A stretch of DNA of 64,000 nucleotides, taken from an uncultured Porphyromonadaceae bacterium (GTDB lineage: Bacteria; Bacteroidota; Bacteroidia; Bacteroidales; Paludibacteraceae). The notes beneath the pieces were generated by a model. It was not told the DNA's origin and made no database searches. It worked only from the letters and a program-made list of their open reading frames with translations. The stretch lies in the NCBI GenBank assembly GCA_949285425.1, contig CASEAJ010000044.1, positions 50,163 through 114,162 on the forward strand. The letters run 5' to 3'. A program made the translations under genes and the position numbers. Below are positions 33,638 through 41,759 of the stretch, piece by piece (positions within the stretch are counted from its first letter, which is position 1; every line of letters starts with the position of its first letter).

Positions 33638-34042
33638 ATGGCAATGAAACACTTTTTTTCCTATAGTCTGCTTGTTGTGACCCTCATGCTGGGTGTCGCG
33701 ACTTTCGGTGCGAAGCTATGGGAAAAGTGTACGGTCGCGTGCCAGGCGGTGAACCTTTCCATCGATGACGAGGCATCGTCCGTTCCCCATGCTACGGACT
33801 GCTTTTTACACCGTTCGGATGCGGCCGGCATACCTGTAGGGTTGAACCGTCTGCCCCAGTTCCGTGTCTATTCAAACGCCGAAAGAACGGGACACAACGA
33901 ATTTCACCAGCTGCGCATAGTCTGTCGCACCCAGTCTGTGGCGCAACAACTTCACATTACCCTATCGGCCTACCGCTGTCTCTTTGCCGAAAGGGAAAAA
34001 ACCGGATATTACATCTACACACTCCGCAAACTGCTCATTTAG
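33638..34042 (+). CDS. hypothetical membrane-anchored or secreted protein
   Basis: 134-residue protein I do not recognise. It begins MAMKHFFSYSLLVVTLMLGV, a hydrophobic segment usable as signal or anchor, followed by a mostly polar body with three Cys in the first third and a basic C-terminus (YIYTLRKLLI). Start chosen from the consensus promoter at 33586-33617. Monocistronic; 307 bp follow before the next gene. No motif suggests a function. Confidence 0.6.
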   Translation: MAMKHFFSYSLLVVTLMLGVATFGAKLWEKCTVACQAVNLSIDDEASSVPHATDCFLHRSDAAGIPVGLNRLPQFRVYSNAERTGHNEFHQLRIVCRTQSVAQQLHITLSAYRCLFAEREKTGYYIYTLRKLLI

Positions 34043-34349
34043 CGTTTCCGCTCCATGGGCCGACCGGTGTTTCACAACCCGATGACTGCAGATGCTGTTC
34101 CGCAGGTTTCGCAACGGCGGATACAACGTCGGGCATGTGCCGTTTCGTAACGGCAGGTCGCGCCCCAACCAATCATCTTGCTATTTTAACCCCAACGGTC
34201 ATTAGAACGTTCGGCCGTCGTTGCACTTGCCACGTCGGCACTTTTTGCCGGTTTTCATTTTCTGCCGGTGCCTTGTCATCGTGTCAGAAAAGCGAAAACC
34301 AATGCAAAATCCAATGACCGATTTTGAATAAAAATAAAAAAACTCTATT
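34043..34349. other. gene-free spacer
   Basis: 307 bp between two hypothetical genes. No heptad array, no convincing ORF and no consensus promoter; only moderately GC-rich sequence, then an AT-rich leader (about 34320-34349) before the next ATG. Confidence 0.6.
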
Positions 34350-34880
34350 ATGGAAACAAAAGAATCAATCGAACAAATACTGGATCACATGGATCCGAAC
34401 ACCGTTTATAAAACCAAATCATCCATCATGCTCAGCATCATCGCCATTGTGTTGGGAGTAGCATGTGTTGTGTTCAATGGCAAAATGCCCGGAGCCTCAG
34501 AAGGCGGCCTGCTGTCGCCCTTGTCCATTGTGGTGGGCATTCTGTTGCTGGCATGGGGCATTGTGTCCATCTTCGTCAGGAAAACCCGTTACAAATATGC
34601 ACCCAACAAACAGACCATTTCGTTTCACGAGCTGTTGTTCGATGTAAAGGAACGCGACCGCCTCATCCGCATTGTCGACGAAGGGAACATAGCAGAACTG
34701 AAAAAACTGAAGCCGGCTGTGAGCGACGCGCTGAAGCTGCGCATTGCTTCTACGCCCGACGGCACGCTGTGCTATTCACAGGTAGTGGCTTACATTCCGT
34801 TTGAGTTTGTCAATGCCAGTGAAGCCCGCAAATACAGCCCGAGCGAAGCCCGGGAACTGCTGAAGATGTTGAGGGCATGA
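34350..34880 (+). CDS. hypothetical protein with two membrane helices
   Basis: 176-residue protein of unknown function. Residues about 25-45 (SSIMLSIIAIVLGVACVVF) and 55-75 (LSIVVGILLLAWGIVSIFV) are membrane helices, followed by a cytosolic, basic and acidic C-terminal domain (KYAPNKQTISFHELLFDVKE onwards) ending in SPSEARELLKMLRA. ATG start with an AT-rich leader and no Shine-Dalgarno, usual here. Stands alone. Confidence 0.75.
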   Translation: METKESIEQILDHMDPNTVYKTKSSIMLSIIAIVLGVACVVFNGKMPGASEGGLLSPLSIVVGILLLAWGIVSIFVRKTRYKYAPNKQTISFHELLFDVKERDRLIRIVDEGNIAELKKLKPAVSDALKLRIASTPDGTLCYSQVVAYIPFEFVNASEARKYSPSEARELLKMLRA

Positions 34881-34887
34881 AAAGAAA

Positions 34888-35097
34888 CGGGTAGTCAGGA
34901 GTGACGGTTTTGTTGTGACAAGTGACAAGTGACGAGTGGGGAGTGAGTAGTGACGAGTGACAACCGTCAACTAATCACTGTCAACTGTTAACTTGTCACT
35001 TGTCACTACTAACCACTATCTACTGTTAACTTGTCACTTGTCACTTGTCACTACTAACTACTAACTCGTCACTCGTCACTCCTCACTGTCAACTGAC
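34888..35097. repeat. inverted heptad arrays, hairpin-forming
   Basis: Left half TGACAAG/TGACGAG words, right half their complements (CTTGTCA, CTCGTCA) over about 200 bp. Transcripts could fold into a long stem; it may serve as terminator for the upstream gene. Confidence 0.82.
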
Positions 35098-35149
35098 AGA
35101 TTTGGGTTAAAAAATATTGGAAAAAGCGGCATGTAGGGATGAATTGTCT

Positions 35150-35157
35150 TACTTTTG
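35150..35157 (+). promoter_or_regulatory. -7 element of the M23 lipoprotein gene
   Basis: Perfect TACTTTTG, 20 nt before ATG 35177; no good TTTG at the expected -33 spacing. Supports the 35177 start over upstream in-frame codons. Confidence 0.6.
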
Positions 35158-35176
35158 CAGAAAACAGTTTTTTTGT

Positions 35177-36478
35177 ATGAAAAAAGTATGGATGATGGCG
35201 GCTGCATGTGTGCTGCTGATGACCGGATGCTGGAAAAAGCCGCAGGAAAACCGGCCGGAGGAAACCGAACCGGTGGAAACGGAAGAGCCGGAACGGGCTT
35301 GCCTTTTTGGCATTTGTGTGGATTCGCTGGAGGTGAACGAGTACAGGGTGAAACGGGGAGAAACGTTCTCGAAAATATATGCGGAACTGGGATTTACGCC
35401 GGCCCAGACTGACCGGATTGTGCGGGCATCGGCCGAACTGCTGCCTCCGCGCAACTTGTTGCCGGGCATGGAATATTATGCCTTTACCACGCGCGACAGT
35501 GTGCCACGGGTGGAGCATGTGGTGTTCGGACGCTCGAAAACGGAGTTTGTGGTGCTGGGATTTGCCGGCGACAGTGTGACGGTGTCGGCCTTTGTGAAAC
35601 CGGAAACCTTGCAAAGACACTATGCAGAGGGAACGGTGAAGACGAGCCTGTGGGACGCCATAGTGGAAAAGGGAACCGACCCGGTGGTGGCCTTGATGTT
35701 GTCGGATGTGTATGCCTGGCAGGTTGACTTCTTCGGTATACAGCCGGGCGATGGGTATAAGGTGATTTACCAGCAGGCCTATGTGGACGATACGGTGCCG
35801 CTGGGGGTCCGCTCGATAGAGGCTGCGGTGTTTACGCACAACAAGCATGAGTATGTGGCCATTCCGTTTGTACAGGACAGTACGCGCATTTTTTTCGACG
35901 AAGAGGGCAACAGCATGCGCCGGGCGTTTCTGAAATCGCCGCTTGACTTTTTCCGCATCACTTCGCGCTTTACGAATTCGCGCTATCATCCGGTGCTGAA
36001 GCGCTACCGGGCCCACCACGGGGTGGACTATGCGGCTCCTACGGGTACGCCGGTCAAAAGCATTGGCGACGGGGTGGTTGTGGCCAAAGCCTACCAGAAG
36101 AGGGGAGGCGGCTACTACCTGAAGGTGAAACATAACTCCATTTACACCACTACGTACATGCATCTGAGCCGCTATGCAAAGGGCATTGAGGTGGGGTCGC
36201 GTGTGAAACAGGGACAGGTGATTGCCTATGTGGGCTCTACGGGACTTTCTACCGGTCCGCACCTGGACTTCCGGGTACAGAAAAACGGTTCGTATATCAA
36301 CCCGCTGACCATGGAGGCTCCGCCTGATATTCCTTTGAAACCGGAACTGCGCGACAGCTTCAACATAGTGAAGGCGCAATTGCTGGATGAAATAGCCCGC
36401 TATTCCCGCACGGCGGCTGAGGCCGACAGGACGCAGGAGTCGGCAGCCAATGAGCATGCGGACGAACCGGCCGCTTGA
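35177..36478 (+). CDS. M23 family metallopeptidase lipoprotein
   Basis: 433-residue periplasmic or outer-membrane-anchored zinc peptidase expected to cut peptidoglycan cross-links or regulate their cutting. Lipoprotein signal with lipobox (VLLMTGC, Cys near residue 16), a LysM/OapA-like segment (YRVKRGETFSKIYAEL, about 55-70), then the M23 core: FRITSRFTNSRYHPVLKRYR, HHGVDYAAPTGTPV (zinc His and Asp, about 279-292), TYMHLSRYAKG, and HLDFRV (second zinc motif, about 361). Normal architecture for Bacteroidetes NlpD/MepM-like proteins. Monocistronic. Confidence 0.94.
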   Translation: MKKVWMMAAACVLLMTGCWKKPQENRPEETEPVETEEPERACLFGICVDSLEVNEYRVKRGETFSKIYAELGFTPAQTDRIVRASAELLPPRNLLPGMEYYAFTTRDSVPRVEHVVFGRSKTEFVVLGFAGDSVTVSAFVKPETLQRHYAEGTVKTSLWDAIVEKGTDPVVALMLSDVYAWQVDFFGIQPGDGYKVIYQQAYVDDTVPLGVRSIEAAVFTHNKHEYVAIPFVQDSTRIFFDEEGNSMRRAFLKSPLDFFRITSRFTNSRYHPVLKRYRAHHGVDYAAPTGTPVKSIGDGVVVAKAYQKRGGGYYLKVKHNSIYTTTYMHLSRYAKGIEVGSRVKQGQVIAYVGSTGLSTGPHLDFRVQKNGSYINPLTMEAPPDIPLKPELRDSFNIVKAQLLDEIARYSRTAAEADRTQESAANEHADEPAA

Positions 36479-36506
36479 GTTAATCCATAGGTGGGTTCTG
36501 TAAATT

Positions 36507-36818
36507 CTATGCCTTGCTTGGGGGCACAATTTTCTCGGCCAGCACGTCGGCATATTCGGGATGGCGTGCAAACTCGGCAACCACATACGGACATTGGGGC
36601 ATGATGCGCACGCCGGTGTCGCGGGCATAGTTCACGGCCGCCTGTACCAGTTCGCGACCGACCTGCTTGCCCCGGTGACGGGGTTGGACAAAGGTGTGGT
36701 CGATGATGATGAGGTCGCTGTAGCCGGCCCGGACGAATGTCATTTCGCCCAAGGTTTCGCCGGCTTCGCGGGCCAGGAAAATGCCTTTTCCATCGTAGTT
36801 TTCCAGTTCAACAGTCAT
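36507..36818 (-). CDS. GNAT-family N-acetyltransferase (YjdJ/YidJ-like)
   Basis: 103-residue small GNAT-like protein: LGEMTFVRAGYSDLIIIDHTFVQPRHRGKQVGRELVQAAV contains the acetyl-CoA-binding R-G-x-x-x-G/A loop, and MPQCPYVVAEFARHPEYADVL is typical of the compact YjdJ group. The start at 36818 is chosen because the longer frame runs into the preceding gene and lacks similarity. Second gene of a two-gene - strand operon, 23 bp after the CDGSH gene. Substrate unknown. Confidence 0.88.
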   Translation of the reverse strand: MTVELENYDGKGIFLAREAGETLGEMTFVRAGYSDLIIIDHTFVQPRHRGKQVGRELVQAAVNYARDTGVRIMPQCPYVVAEFARHPEYADVLAEKIVPPSKA

Positions 36819-36841
36819 GACTATCTGAGTGATGGGGGTGG

Positions 36842-37042
36842 TTATTCGAATGGATGTTTCATGTGCGAACCATCGCAATAGGGTTGTTTCTTTGAGTGAC
36901 TGCAGCGGCAAAAAGCCACCGTGCCATCGTGTTGCAGGTCATCTGCTCCATCTTGTTTCACATGTACGCATCCTTTGATGACGAGCGGTCCGTTGTGCAT
37001 GGCCTGGGCCGTGCAGCAGTTGGTTTCCTTGTTTTGTTCCAT
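36842..37042 (-). CDS. CDGSH iron-sulfur domain protein
   Basis: 66-residue protein with the CDGSH [2Fe-2S] signature: C45-x-C47, eight residues, C56-DGSH with His60 as the fourth ligand. MitoNEET-type proteins handle or carry 2Fe-2S clusters or electrons. An additional Cys pair near the N-terminus (NCCTAQ) is unusual for the core domain. First gene of a pair with the GNAT protein, a combination seen in several Bacteroidetes (from memory). Confidence 0.93.
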   Translation of the reverse strand: MEQNKETNCCTAQAMHNGPLVIKGCVHVKQDGADDLQHDGTVAFCRCSHSKKQPYCDGSHMKHPFE

Positions 37043-37135
37043 AGTTTTTTTGTTTTATGCTTGCGGGCTGCCGGTGGCGACCTGCTGTTTGTTAATAGAA
37101 CAATCGGCCGGCGGAAAAGTTCATGGACGGGGGGT

Positions 37136-37245
37136 GGTAGTGACAGTTGACAAGTGACAGTTGACAGTTAACAGTTAACCATTCTCCTCGCTACCCGCTA
37201 TTCGCTATTCGCTACTTAAAATAACCATTAACCGTTCTACCATAG
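37136..37245. repeat. composite heptad array
   Basis: TGACAGT/TTGACAAG/TTAACAG words, AACCATT words, then CTCGCTACCCGCTATTCGCT words. The 337-bp gap 37043-37379 holds this array and the -7 element that follows. Confidence 0.78.
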
Positions 37246-37339
37246 GGTTTCGTTTGAAGGTGATTTATAGAATATTCCTTAAACCCAAATCGAAATTAAA
37301 ATATTGCGCAAATATTTTTTTATCTGAAATCATATTGTG

Positions 37340-37347
37340 TATTTTTG
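37340..37347 (+). promoter_or_regulatory. -7 element of the large secreted protein gene
   Basis: Perfect TATTTTTG about 33 nt before ATG 37380; -33 region is only a T-run. It favours 37380 (or 37386) as the start over the in-frame codons up to 37254. Confidence 0.6.
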
Positions 37348-37379
37348 TGGAACAAGAGTCTTATAAATTTAATATACAA

Positions 37380-40265
37380 ATGGATATGAAGAAAAACATC
37401 GTTATTTTGTTGGTCCTGATGGTTTGTGTACATGCATTTGGACAGTCGCAGGTACGGTATTTGACCCGTAGTTATAAACCGGTGGATGCCTATTGCTATA
37501 CGGCCGGGAACGCCATGGAAATTTATGGAGGGCTGAAGTGGACGAACGGTTTTTCGATAGGCAATACGTCCGGACCGTACAGGCCTGGACATGCCACTTT
37601 CAAGTTGGGAGGGAAGTATGAAACGTTGATGTTCGTGCTGGGGCTCAAGAAAGGTTCGTATGGCAGTGATCCGCGCATTGTCACAGTATATGCGGATGGA
37701 AAGAAAATAATGGATGAGGTGATACGGAAATATGATATCCATAAGCGTATCACCCTTGACATAAAAGGGGCGGATGAACTGAAATTCGTGCTTGTTACCG
37801 GGAACGGGGATATTTGTTTTGCGGAAGCGACACTTTGGAAAACAGGAGAAACACCCCGCGAAACCGCCCATGTCATTACCGGAAAACCCGGCAAGAAAAT
37901 GTTGGTAAAGGATATTCTCCCTTACACCATGGAGAACCATTCGGCTTTGGAGGACAACGGCCATTGGCTTGTGTCGCCGGAGAGCAAATACAAATCCGTA
38001 AGTGTAGGCAACAAGGAGTACGGATATGGACTTGTGATGATGATGAACATGGCTTTGGCTGGGAACAGTCAGGCCCAGACGCATTTCAACTTGAGAGGGC
38101 AGTATGAAACGTTCAGCTTCATTGCCGGGCCTGTCAACTCGAAAGATGCCAGCAATGGGGTGGGATGGATTACCATCAAAGGAGATGGAAAAATTCTGTA
38201 CGAATATGAGATAAAGCAGGATGACATAGCAAAGCGTGTGACATTGGATGTGACGGGGGTGCATCAGCTTTCGGTTTTCAGCGAACAGGTGAGCATGAGC
38301 CTGTATGGGGCAATAGTGGATGCATGGGTGTATCCTGCCGGTGAAGCTCCGGAGGCCGAAGCGGAAAGTACGGCCAGCGAAGTGGACCCGCACTTGAAGG
38401 AACTGCCTGATGTTTGTAAACTGATATCGAACATACCTCCCTATTCGTCAAGAAGTGATGTGGACAAGCAAATATACACCGGAGAATCGGATTACATAAC
38501 CTTTTCCATGGGAGGTACGAAATTCAGTGAAGGGTTCATTCTTTTTGAAAAGGCCAATTTCTGGGATGAAAACGTGGTTTCGTATGCGGCGTTTGATTTG
38601 GGAAACGAGTTCGACTACGTAAGCTTTACGGTGGGTTATGTGGGTAAGAGCTGGGTGATGAACAATGACAAGCTGATGGTTTATGCGGACGACAAACTGA
38701 TTCTCGAGGCCCCGCTCAATGCAACGAGTCCGAACAAGAAATATGTTCTTCCGCTGGAGAAATGCCGGAAACTGCGTTTTGAAAACGGAGGACAAGGAAC
38801 CATGAACGTAGGGGCATACGGTGTGGCCGACCTGGTGGTGTATAGAGGAGAACCGGTGGAAAACAGTTTGTTCGAACATCCTGTGCCGGAGTGTCCGCAT
38901 GACATTGAACTGATTGATTTGGGCGCTCCTTATCTGCATTATGTGAGTACGGCCAGAAGCGGTGTGTTTTACGACGGGACAACCAAAAAGCAGTATTTTA
39001 CCATGCCGGATGGCAGCCGTCTGTACAAAGGTTTTCTTTTGCAGACCAGTTCTCATTTCTCGCTTGACCATGGTGTGCTTTCCGGTACGGATAATACCAT
39101 GGCATCAACGATTGGGGCTGCGGCTGTGGGTTCGTCGTTTGTGGTGGCAGGTGCAGTCGGCGGCACGCTGATTGGAAGTACGCTTGCCGGAGCTGCCGCT
39201 TTCATGGTTCTTGCGGCCGGCGGAGAGGCGGTTGAAAATTCCTGTGCCGCATTCAACACCTACGGACAATACAAGAGTCTGACGTTTACGGTGGCATGCC
39301 TGAAAACAGCCGGAGAGGCTCAGCTGCTGGGGCCTGATACCTGGCAGCCCGACAAGAGTGAATACAAGGAAACGCTTTTGATTGGGGCCGACCAGAAGGT
39401 TATAGCCGAATTGTCGGTGTTTGAATCGATGGAACCTCAAACGGTTACCGTGCCGATTGACGGATGCGAACAGCTTATGTTCTGGCTGGCCAATACGGCC
39501 GGCAATTCGGGGCAATATGTGTTTTACGATGTAAAAGTGTCGAAAGATCCGTGTAAGCTCAATATTCCGGAAGATGCCCGTTCCACGCAGGCTAAAATAA
39601 CAGAACCTGCGTGGACTGAAAAGCAACTTACGGCTTTATGGGAAAGACAAAAGTCAACCGGAGGCAAAGGAATAGATGCTTATTTCCGTGACCTTTCAAT
39701 TGCACGGGAAAGAATGGAGAAATATCTGAAGGTTTATCAGCCGGACTATGACATTTGTACGTACTATCTGGAAACCAACGCAGGACAAACCTGTAAGGCG
39801 ATAAAACTCAAATACAAGGAAGAAGAAGTGGATGATTCGGGTTCGCTGCTCCCTGCCACGACTAATTTTAACGCAGAAATAAACGGGGGCTTTTGTTCCA
39901 TTGTGGAAAAGCACAAGAATTGTGTTACGGCCATTTCTGACCTGAATCGGCTGAAAGACGATCTTGTGAGTTTGAGCATAAATCAGGCCAAGGCTTACGT
40001 GGAACTGCCGTCATTGGGTTTGGGAGCATTGGGGGTTGGAAAGCTGATGAAACAAGGCTCTTTGGTGCTGAAAGAACTTCAAGCCGTGTTTGATGTTATG
40101 TTGGAGGAAAAACGAGCTGAGTTTCTGTTCCTTGATACGGTAGTCAACAGTGCAATAGACATCGATGGCCGAAAATCTTCGGAAAAAACCATATTTTGTC
40201 CGCTTTTCGATGGGGAACAGGCTCCCGAAGGGGACAAGATGATGGTGAGAAATTTTGCGTTATAA
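37380..40265 (+). CDS. large exported protein with repeated NPCBM-like beta-sandwich domains
   Basis: About 961 residues, exported: signal peptide KKNIVILLVLMVCVHAFGQ. Then four related beta-rich segments, at about residues 20-150, 170-325, 345-500 and 520-720. Each has a similar core (YETLMFVLG, YETFSFIAG, FDYVSFTVG, YKSLTFTVA) and a closing hydrophobic strand with AWVYPAG-like ends, resembling NPCBM/carbohydrate-binding modules. The fourth is interrupted at about 575-617 by a Gly/Ala-rich hydrophobic hairpin. The last 240 residues are helical with four Cys. No catalytic motif seen. It heads a three-gene unit with the two proteins below. Possible role in glycan binding or as a secreted effector is inference. 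Confidence 0.7.
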   Translation: MDMKKNIVILLVLMVCVHAFGQSQVRYLTRSYKPVDAYCYTAGNAMEIYGGLKWTNGFSIGNTSGPYRPGHATFKLGGKYETLMFVLGLKKGSYGSDPRIVTVYADGKKIMDEVIRKYDIHKRITLDIKGADELKFVLVTGNGDICFAEATLWKTGETPRETAHVITGKPGKKMLVKDILPYTMENHSALEDNGHWLVSPESKYKSVSVGNKEYGYGLVMMMNMALAGNSQAQTHFNLRGQYETFSFIAGPVNSKDASNGVGWITIKGDGKILYEYEIKQDDIAKRVTLDVTGVHQLSVFSEQVSMSLYGAIVDAWVYPAGEAPEAEAESTASEVDPHLKELPDVCKLISNIPPYSSRSDVDKQIYTGESDYITFSMGGTKFSEGFILFEKANFWDENVVSYAAFDLGNEFDYVSFTVGYVGKSWVMNNDKLMVYADDKLILEAPLNATSPNKKYVLPLEKCRKLRFENGGQGTMNVGAYGVADLVVYRGEPVENSLFEHPVPECPHDIELIDLGAPYLHYVSTARSGVFYDGTTKKQYFTMPDGSRLYKGFLLQTSSHFSLDHGVLSGTDNTMASTIGAAAVGSSFVVAGAVGGTLIGSTLAGAAAFMVLAAGGEAVENSCAAFNTYGQYKSLTFTVACLKTAGEAQLLGPDTWQPDKSEYKETLLIGADQKVIAELSVFESMEPQTVTVPIDGCEQLMFWLANTAGNSGQYVFYDVKVSKDPCKLNIPEDARSTQAKITEPAWTEKQLTALWERQKSTGGKGIDAYFRDLSIARERMEKYLKVYQPDYDICTYYLETNAGQTCKAIKLKYKEEEVDDSGSLLPATTNFNAEINGGFCSIVEKHKNCVTAISDLNRLKDDLVSLSINQAKAYVELPSLGLGALGVGKLMKQGSLVLKELQAVFDVMLEEKRAEFLFLDTVVNSAIDIDGRKSSEKTIFCPLFDGEQAPEGDKMMVRNFAL

Positions 40266-40275
40266 ACATGCTGCC

Positions 40276-40953
40276 ATGGAAGAGGAAATGACGATGGATT
40301 ACCGGAAGGAACTGGCCGAAGCACGTGACAAAGTGAACGGACTGAAGCGGGATGGACGGGTGACTACGTTGGATGCGTTTTGGGAATTGTGTTGCGGAGA
40401 TGTGCTGTTGGCAGAAGAAAATGCTGAACGCCAGGATACAGAATGGGAAAATGCGTTTTTGGCAGAAGAACTGCTTGATGTCGCCGCTTATCTGGAAGGC
40501 TATGACCACATGCTTGAAAAACTCCATGCCGCCATTTCAAGAATGCGGAAAGTGGTATGCGACCATCCCAGACTAACACTCAGACTGCTTGAGTTCGAAC
40601 TGTTGCTGCTTCGCCGCATTGAAGCACAGTGCGACCATGAGGTGGATATTTGCGAAGATGTGATGCATGAGATGGCGCTGTATCGGCACAACATAGAACG
40701 GGCAGATGAAGGGGACTTTGAGCAGATAAGACCGGTTGGACACTTGAAGGCCGATCCGGTGGAATGGACGGCGGATTACGAACGGGTGATTGATGAGGCC
40801 AAACGGAAAATCTACGGTTTGCTGGATGATGTGCCGCGTGGTATGGGATTCTGTTTTGCCTATTGGCATGTCAAACAGAAAGTGCTGTATGAAGATTTTG
40901 GCATTCGGTGGCGAAGTCCCCACCTTATGAATCCGGGTGTTCATTTCGATTGA
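40276..40953 (+). CDS. hypothetical helical protein, partner of the large secreted protein
   Basis: 225-residue, acidic, probably all-helical cytoplasmic protein without recognised domain (starts MEEEMTMDYRKELAEARDKV; Leu-rich centre LRLLEFELLLLRRIEAQ). It begins 10 bp after the large secreted protein gene, so the two are co-transcribed. No signal peptide. A cytosolic chaperone or protective partner role would fit the context but nothing in the sequence shows it. Confidence 0.65.
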   Translation: MEEEMTMDYRKELAEARDKVNGLKRDGRVTTLDAFWELCCGDVLLAEENAERQDTEWENAFLAEELLDVAAYLEGYDHMLEKLHAAISRMRKVVCDHPRLTLRLLEFELLLLRRIEAQCDHEVDICEDVMHEMALYRHNIERADEGDFEQIRPVGHLKADPVEWTADYERVIDEAKRKIYGLLDDVPRGMGFCFAYWHVKQKVLYEDFGIRWRSPHLMNPGVHFD

Positions 40954-41020
40954 ACGTAAATTGTCCAGCACTGAAACCAAGGGGTGGCATGTGCCTTTTG
41001 GACAGCTAAAACAAACTGTT

Positions 41021-41689
41021 ATGCAACCGATATATCTCACTTTGTCAAAACCGGCAACGCCTGTTGCACCTTGTGGCAGCCGTTTTTGGGGAAATCCTGA
41101 TTTGCCTCAAGGCTATGAATATCCGACTTATTCTGATGCGGCTGGAAATGTGTTTGAATATCAGTTCATCTGCCAGATTAATCTGGCGGAAGTTGCCCCG
41201 TATGATGTTGAAAACAGATTGCCGCATAAGGGCTTGTTGTCTTTTTTTGCCAAGATAGACCATTATCTTGGAAATTTCGATTGTCAGGACAGCATATCAA
41301 GTTGTCTCAGCCGCCCCGAAGATGTCAGGGTGCTGTTTTTCCCGGAGGTGGACTTGCCCGGTACGAATCCGTTATATGAAGAACAGGTGTTGCTGGACGA
41401 AGAGGACAGGCCGATGAATCCGGAAGAATGGCAGATTGGGTTTTCAATTCAACGTAGTGAAATGTACGGTGATGACCATGCGCTGTTTGCCGAACCGACA
41501 CACCGTGAATGGGAGACTTGGGATTCACCGTGTGAACATTGGGAGATATTGCTTCAGATAGATTCGTTTGATGGGGAAGATTTCCGTTTGAATTTCATGG
41601 ATTGCGGTGTGCTGGATTTTCTGATAGCGCCACACGATCTTGCCGCGAGATGTTTTGACAAAGTCGTTGCTGTTGTCTTGTCAACTTGA
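41021..41689 (+). CDS. DUF1963 (YwqG-like) protein
   Basis: 222-residue cytoplasmic protein of the DUF1963/YwqG family: CGSRFWGNPDLP, FICQINLAEVAPYD, GLLSFFAKID, and the C-terminal HWEILLQIDSF and MDCGVLDFLIAPHDLAAR. Family function unknown; in Bacillus subtilis ywqG lies near a polymorphic-toxin gene set. Start 41021 chosen because the frame before it overlaps the preceding gene and lacks family similarity. It follows the helical partner by 67 bp and ends just before a strong bidirectional terminator. Confidence 0.88.
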   Translation: MQPIYLTLSKPATPVAPCGSRFWGNPDLPQGYEYPTYSDAAGNVFEYQFICQINLAEVAPYDVENRLPHKGLLSFFAKIDHYLGNFDCQDSISSCLSRPEDVRVLFFPEVDLPGTNPLYEEQVLLDEEDRPMNPEEWQIGFSIQRSEMYGDDHALFAEPTHREWETWDSPCEHWEILLQIDSFDGEDFRLNFMDCGVLDFLIAPHDLAARCFDKVVAVVLST

Positions 41690-41703
41690 AAACCGTTTTG
41701 CGG

Positions 41704-41746
41704 AACAAGAAAAGGGGATGCCGGACCGGCATCCCCTTTTCTTGTT
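41704..41746. terminator. bidirectional terminator between DUF1963 gene and glyS
   Basis: Perfect 43-nt palindrome with arms of 21 bases (AACAAGAAAAGGGGATGCCGG and its complement around a single central A), A-rich on one side and T-rich on the other. It separates convergent genes. Confidence 0.9.
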
Positions 41747-41759
41747 TTGTATGGAGTGT

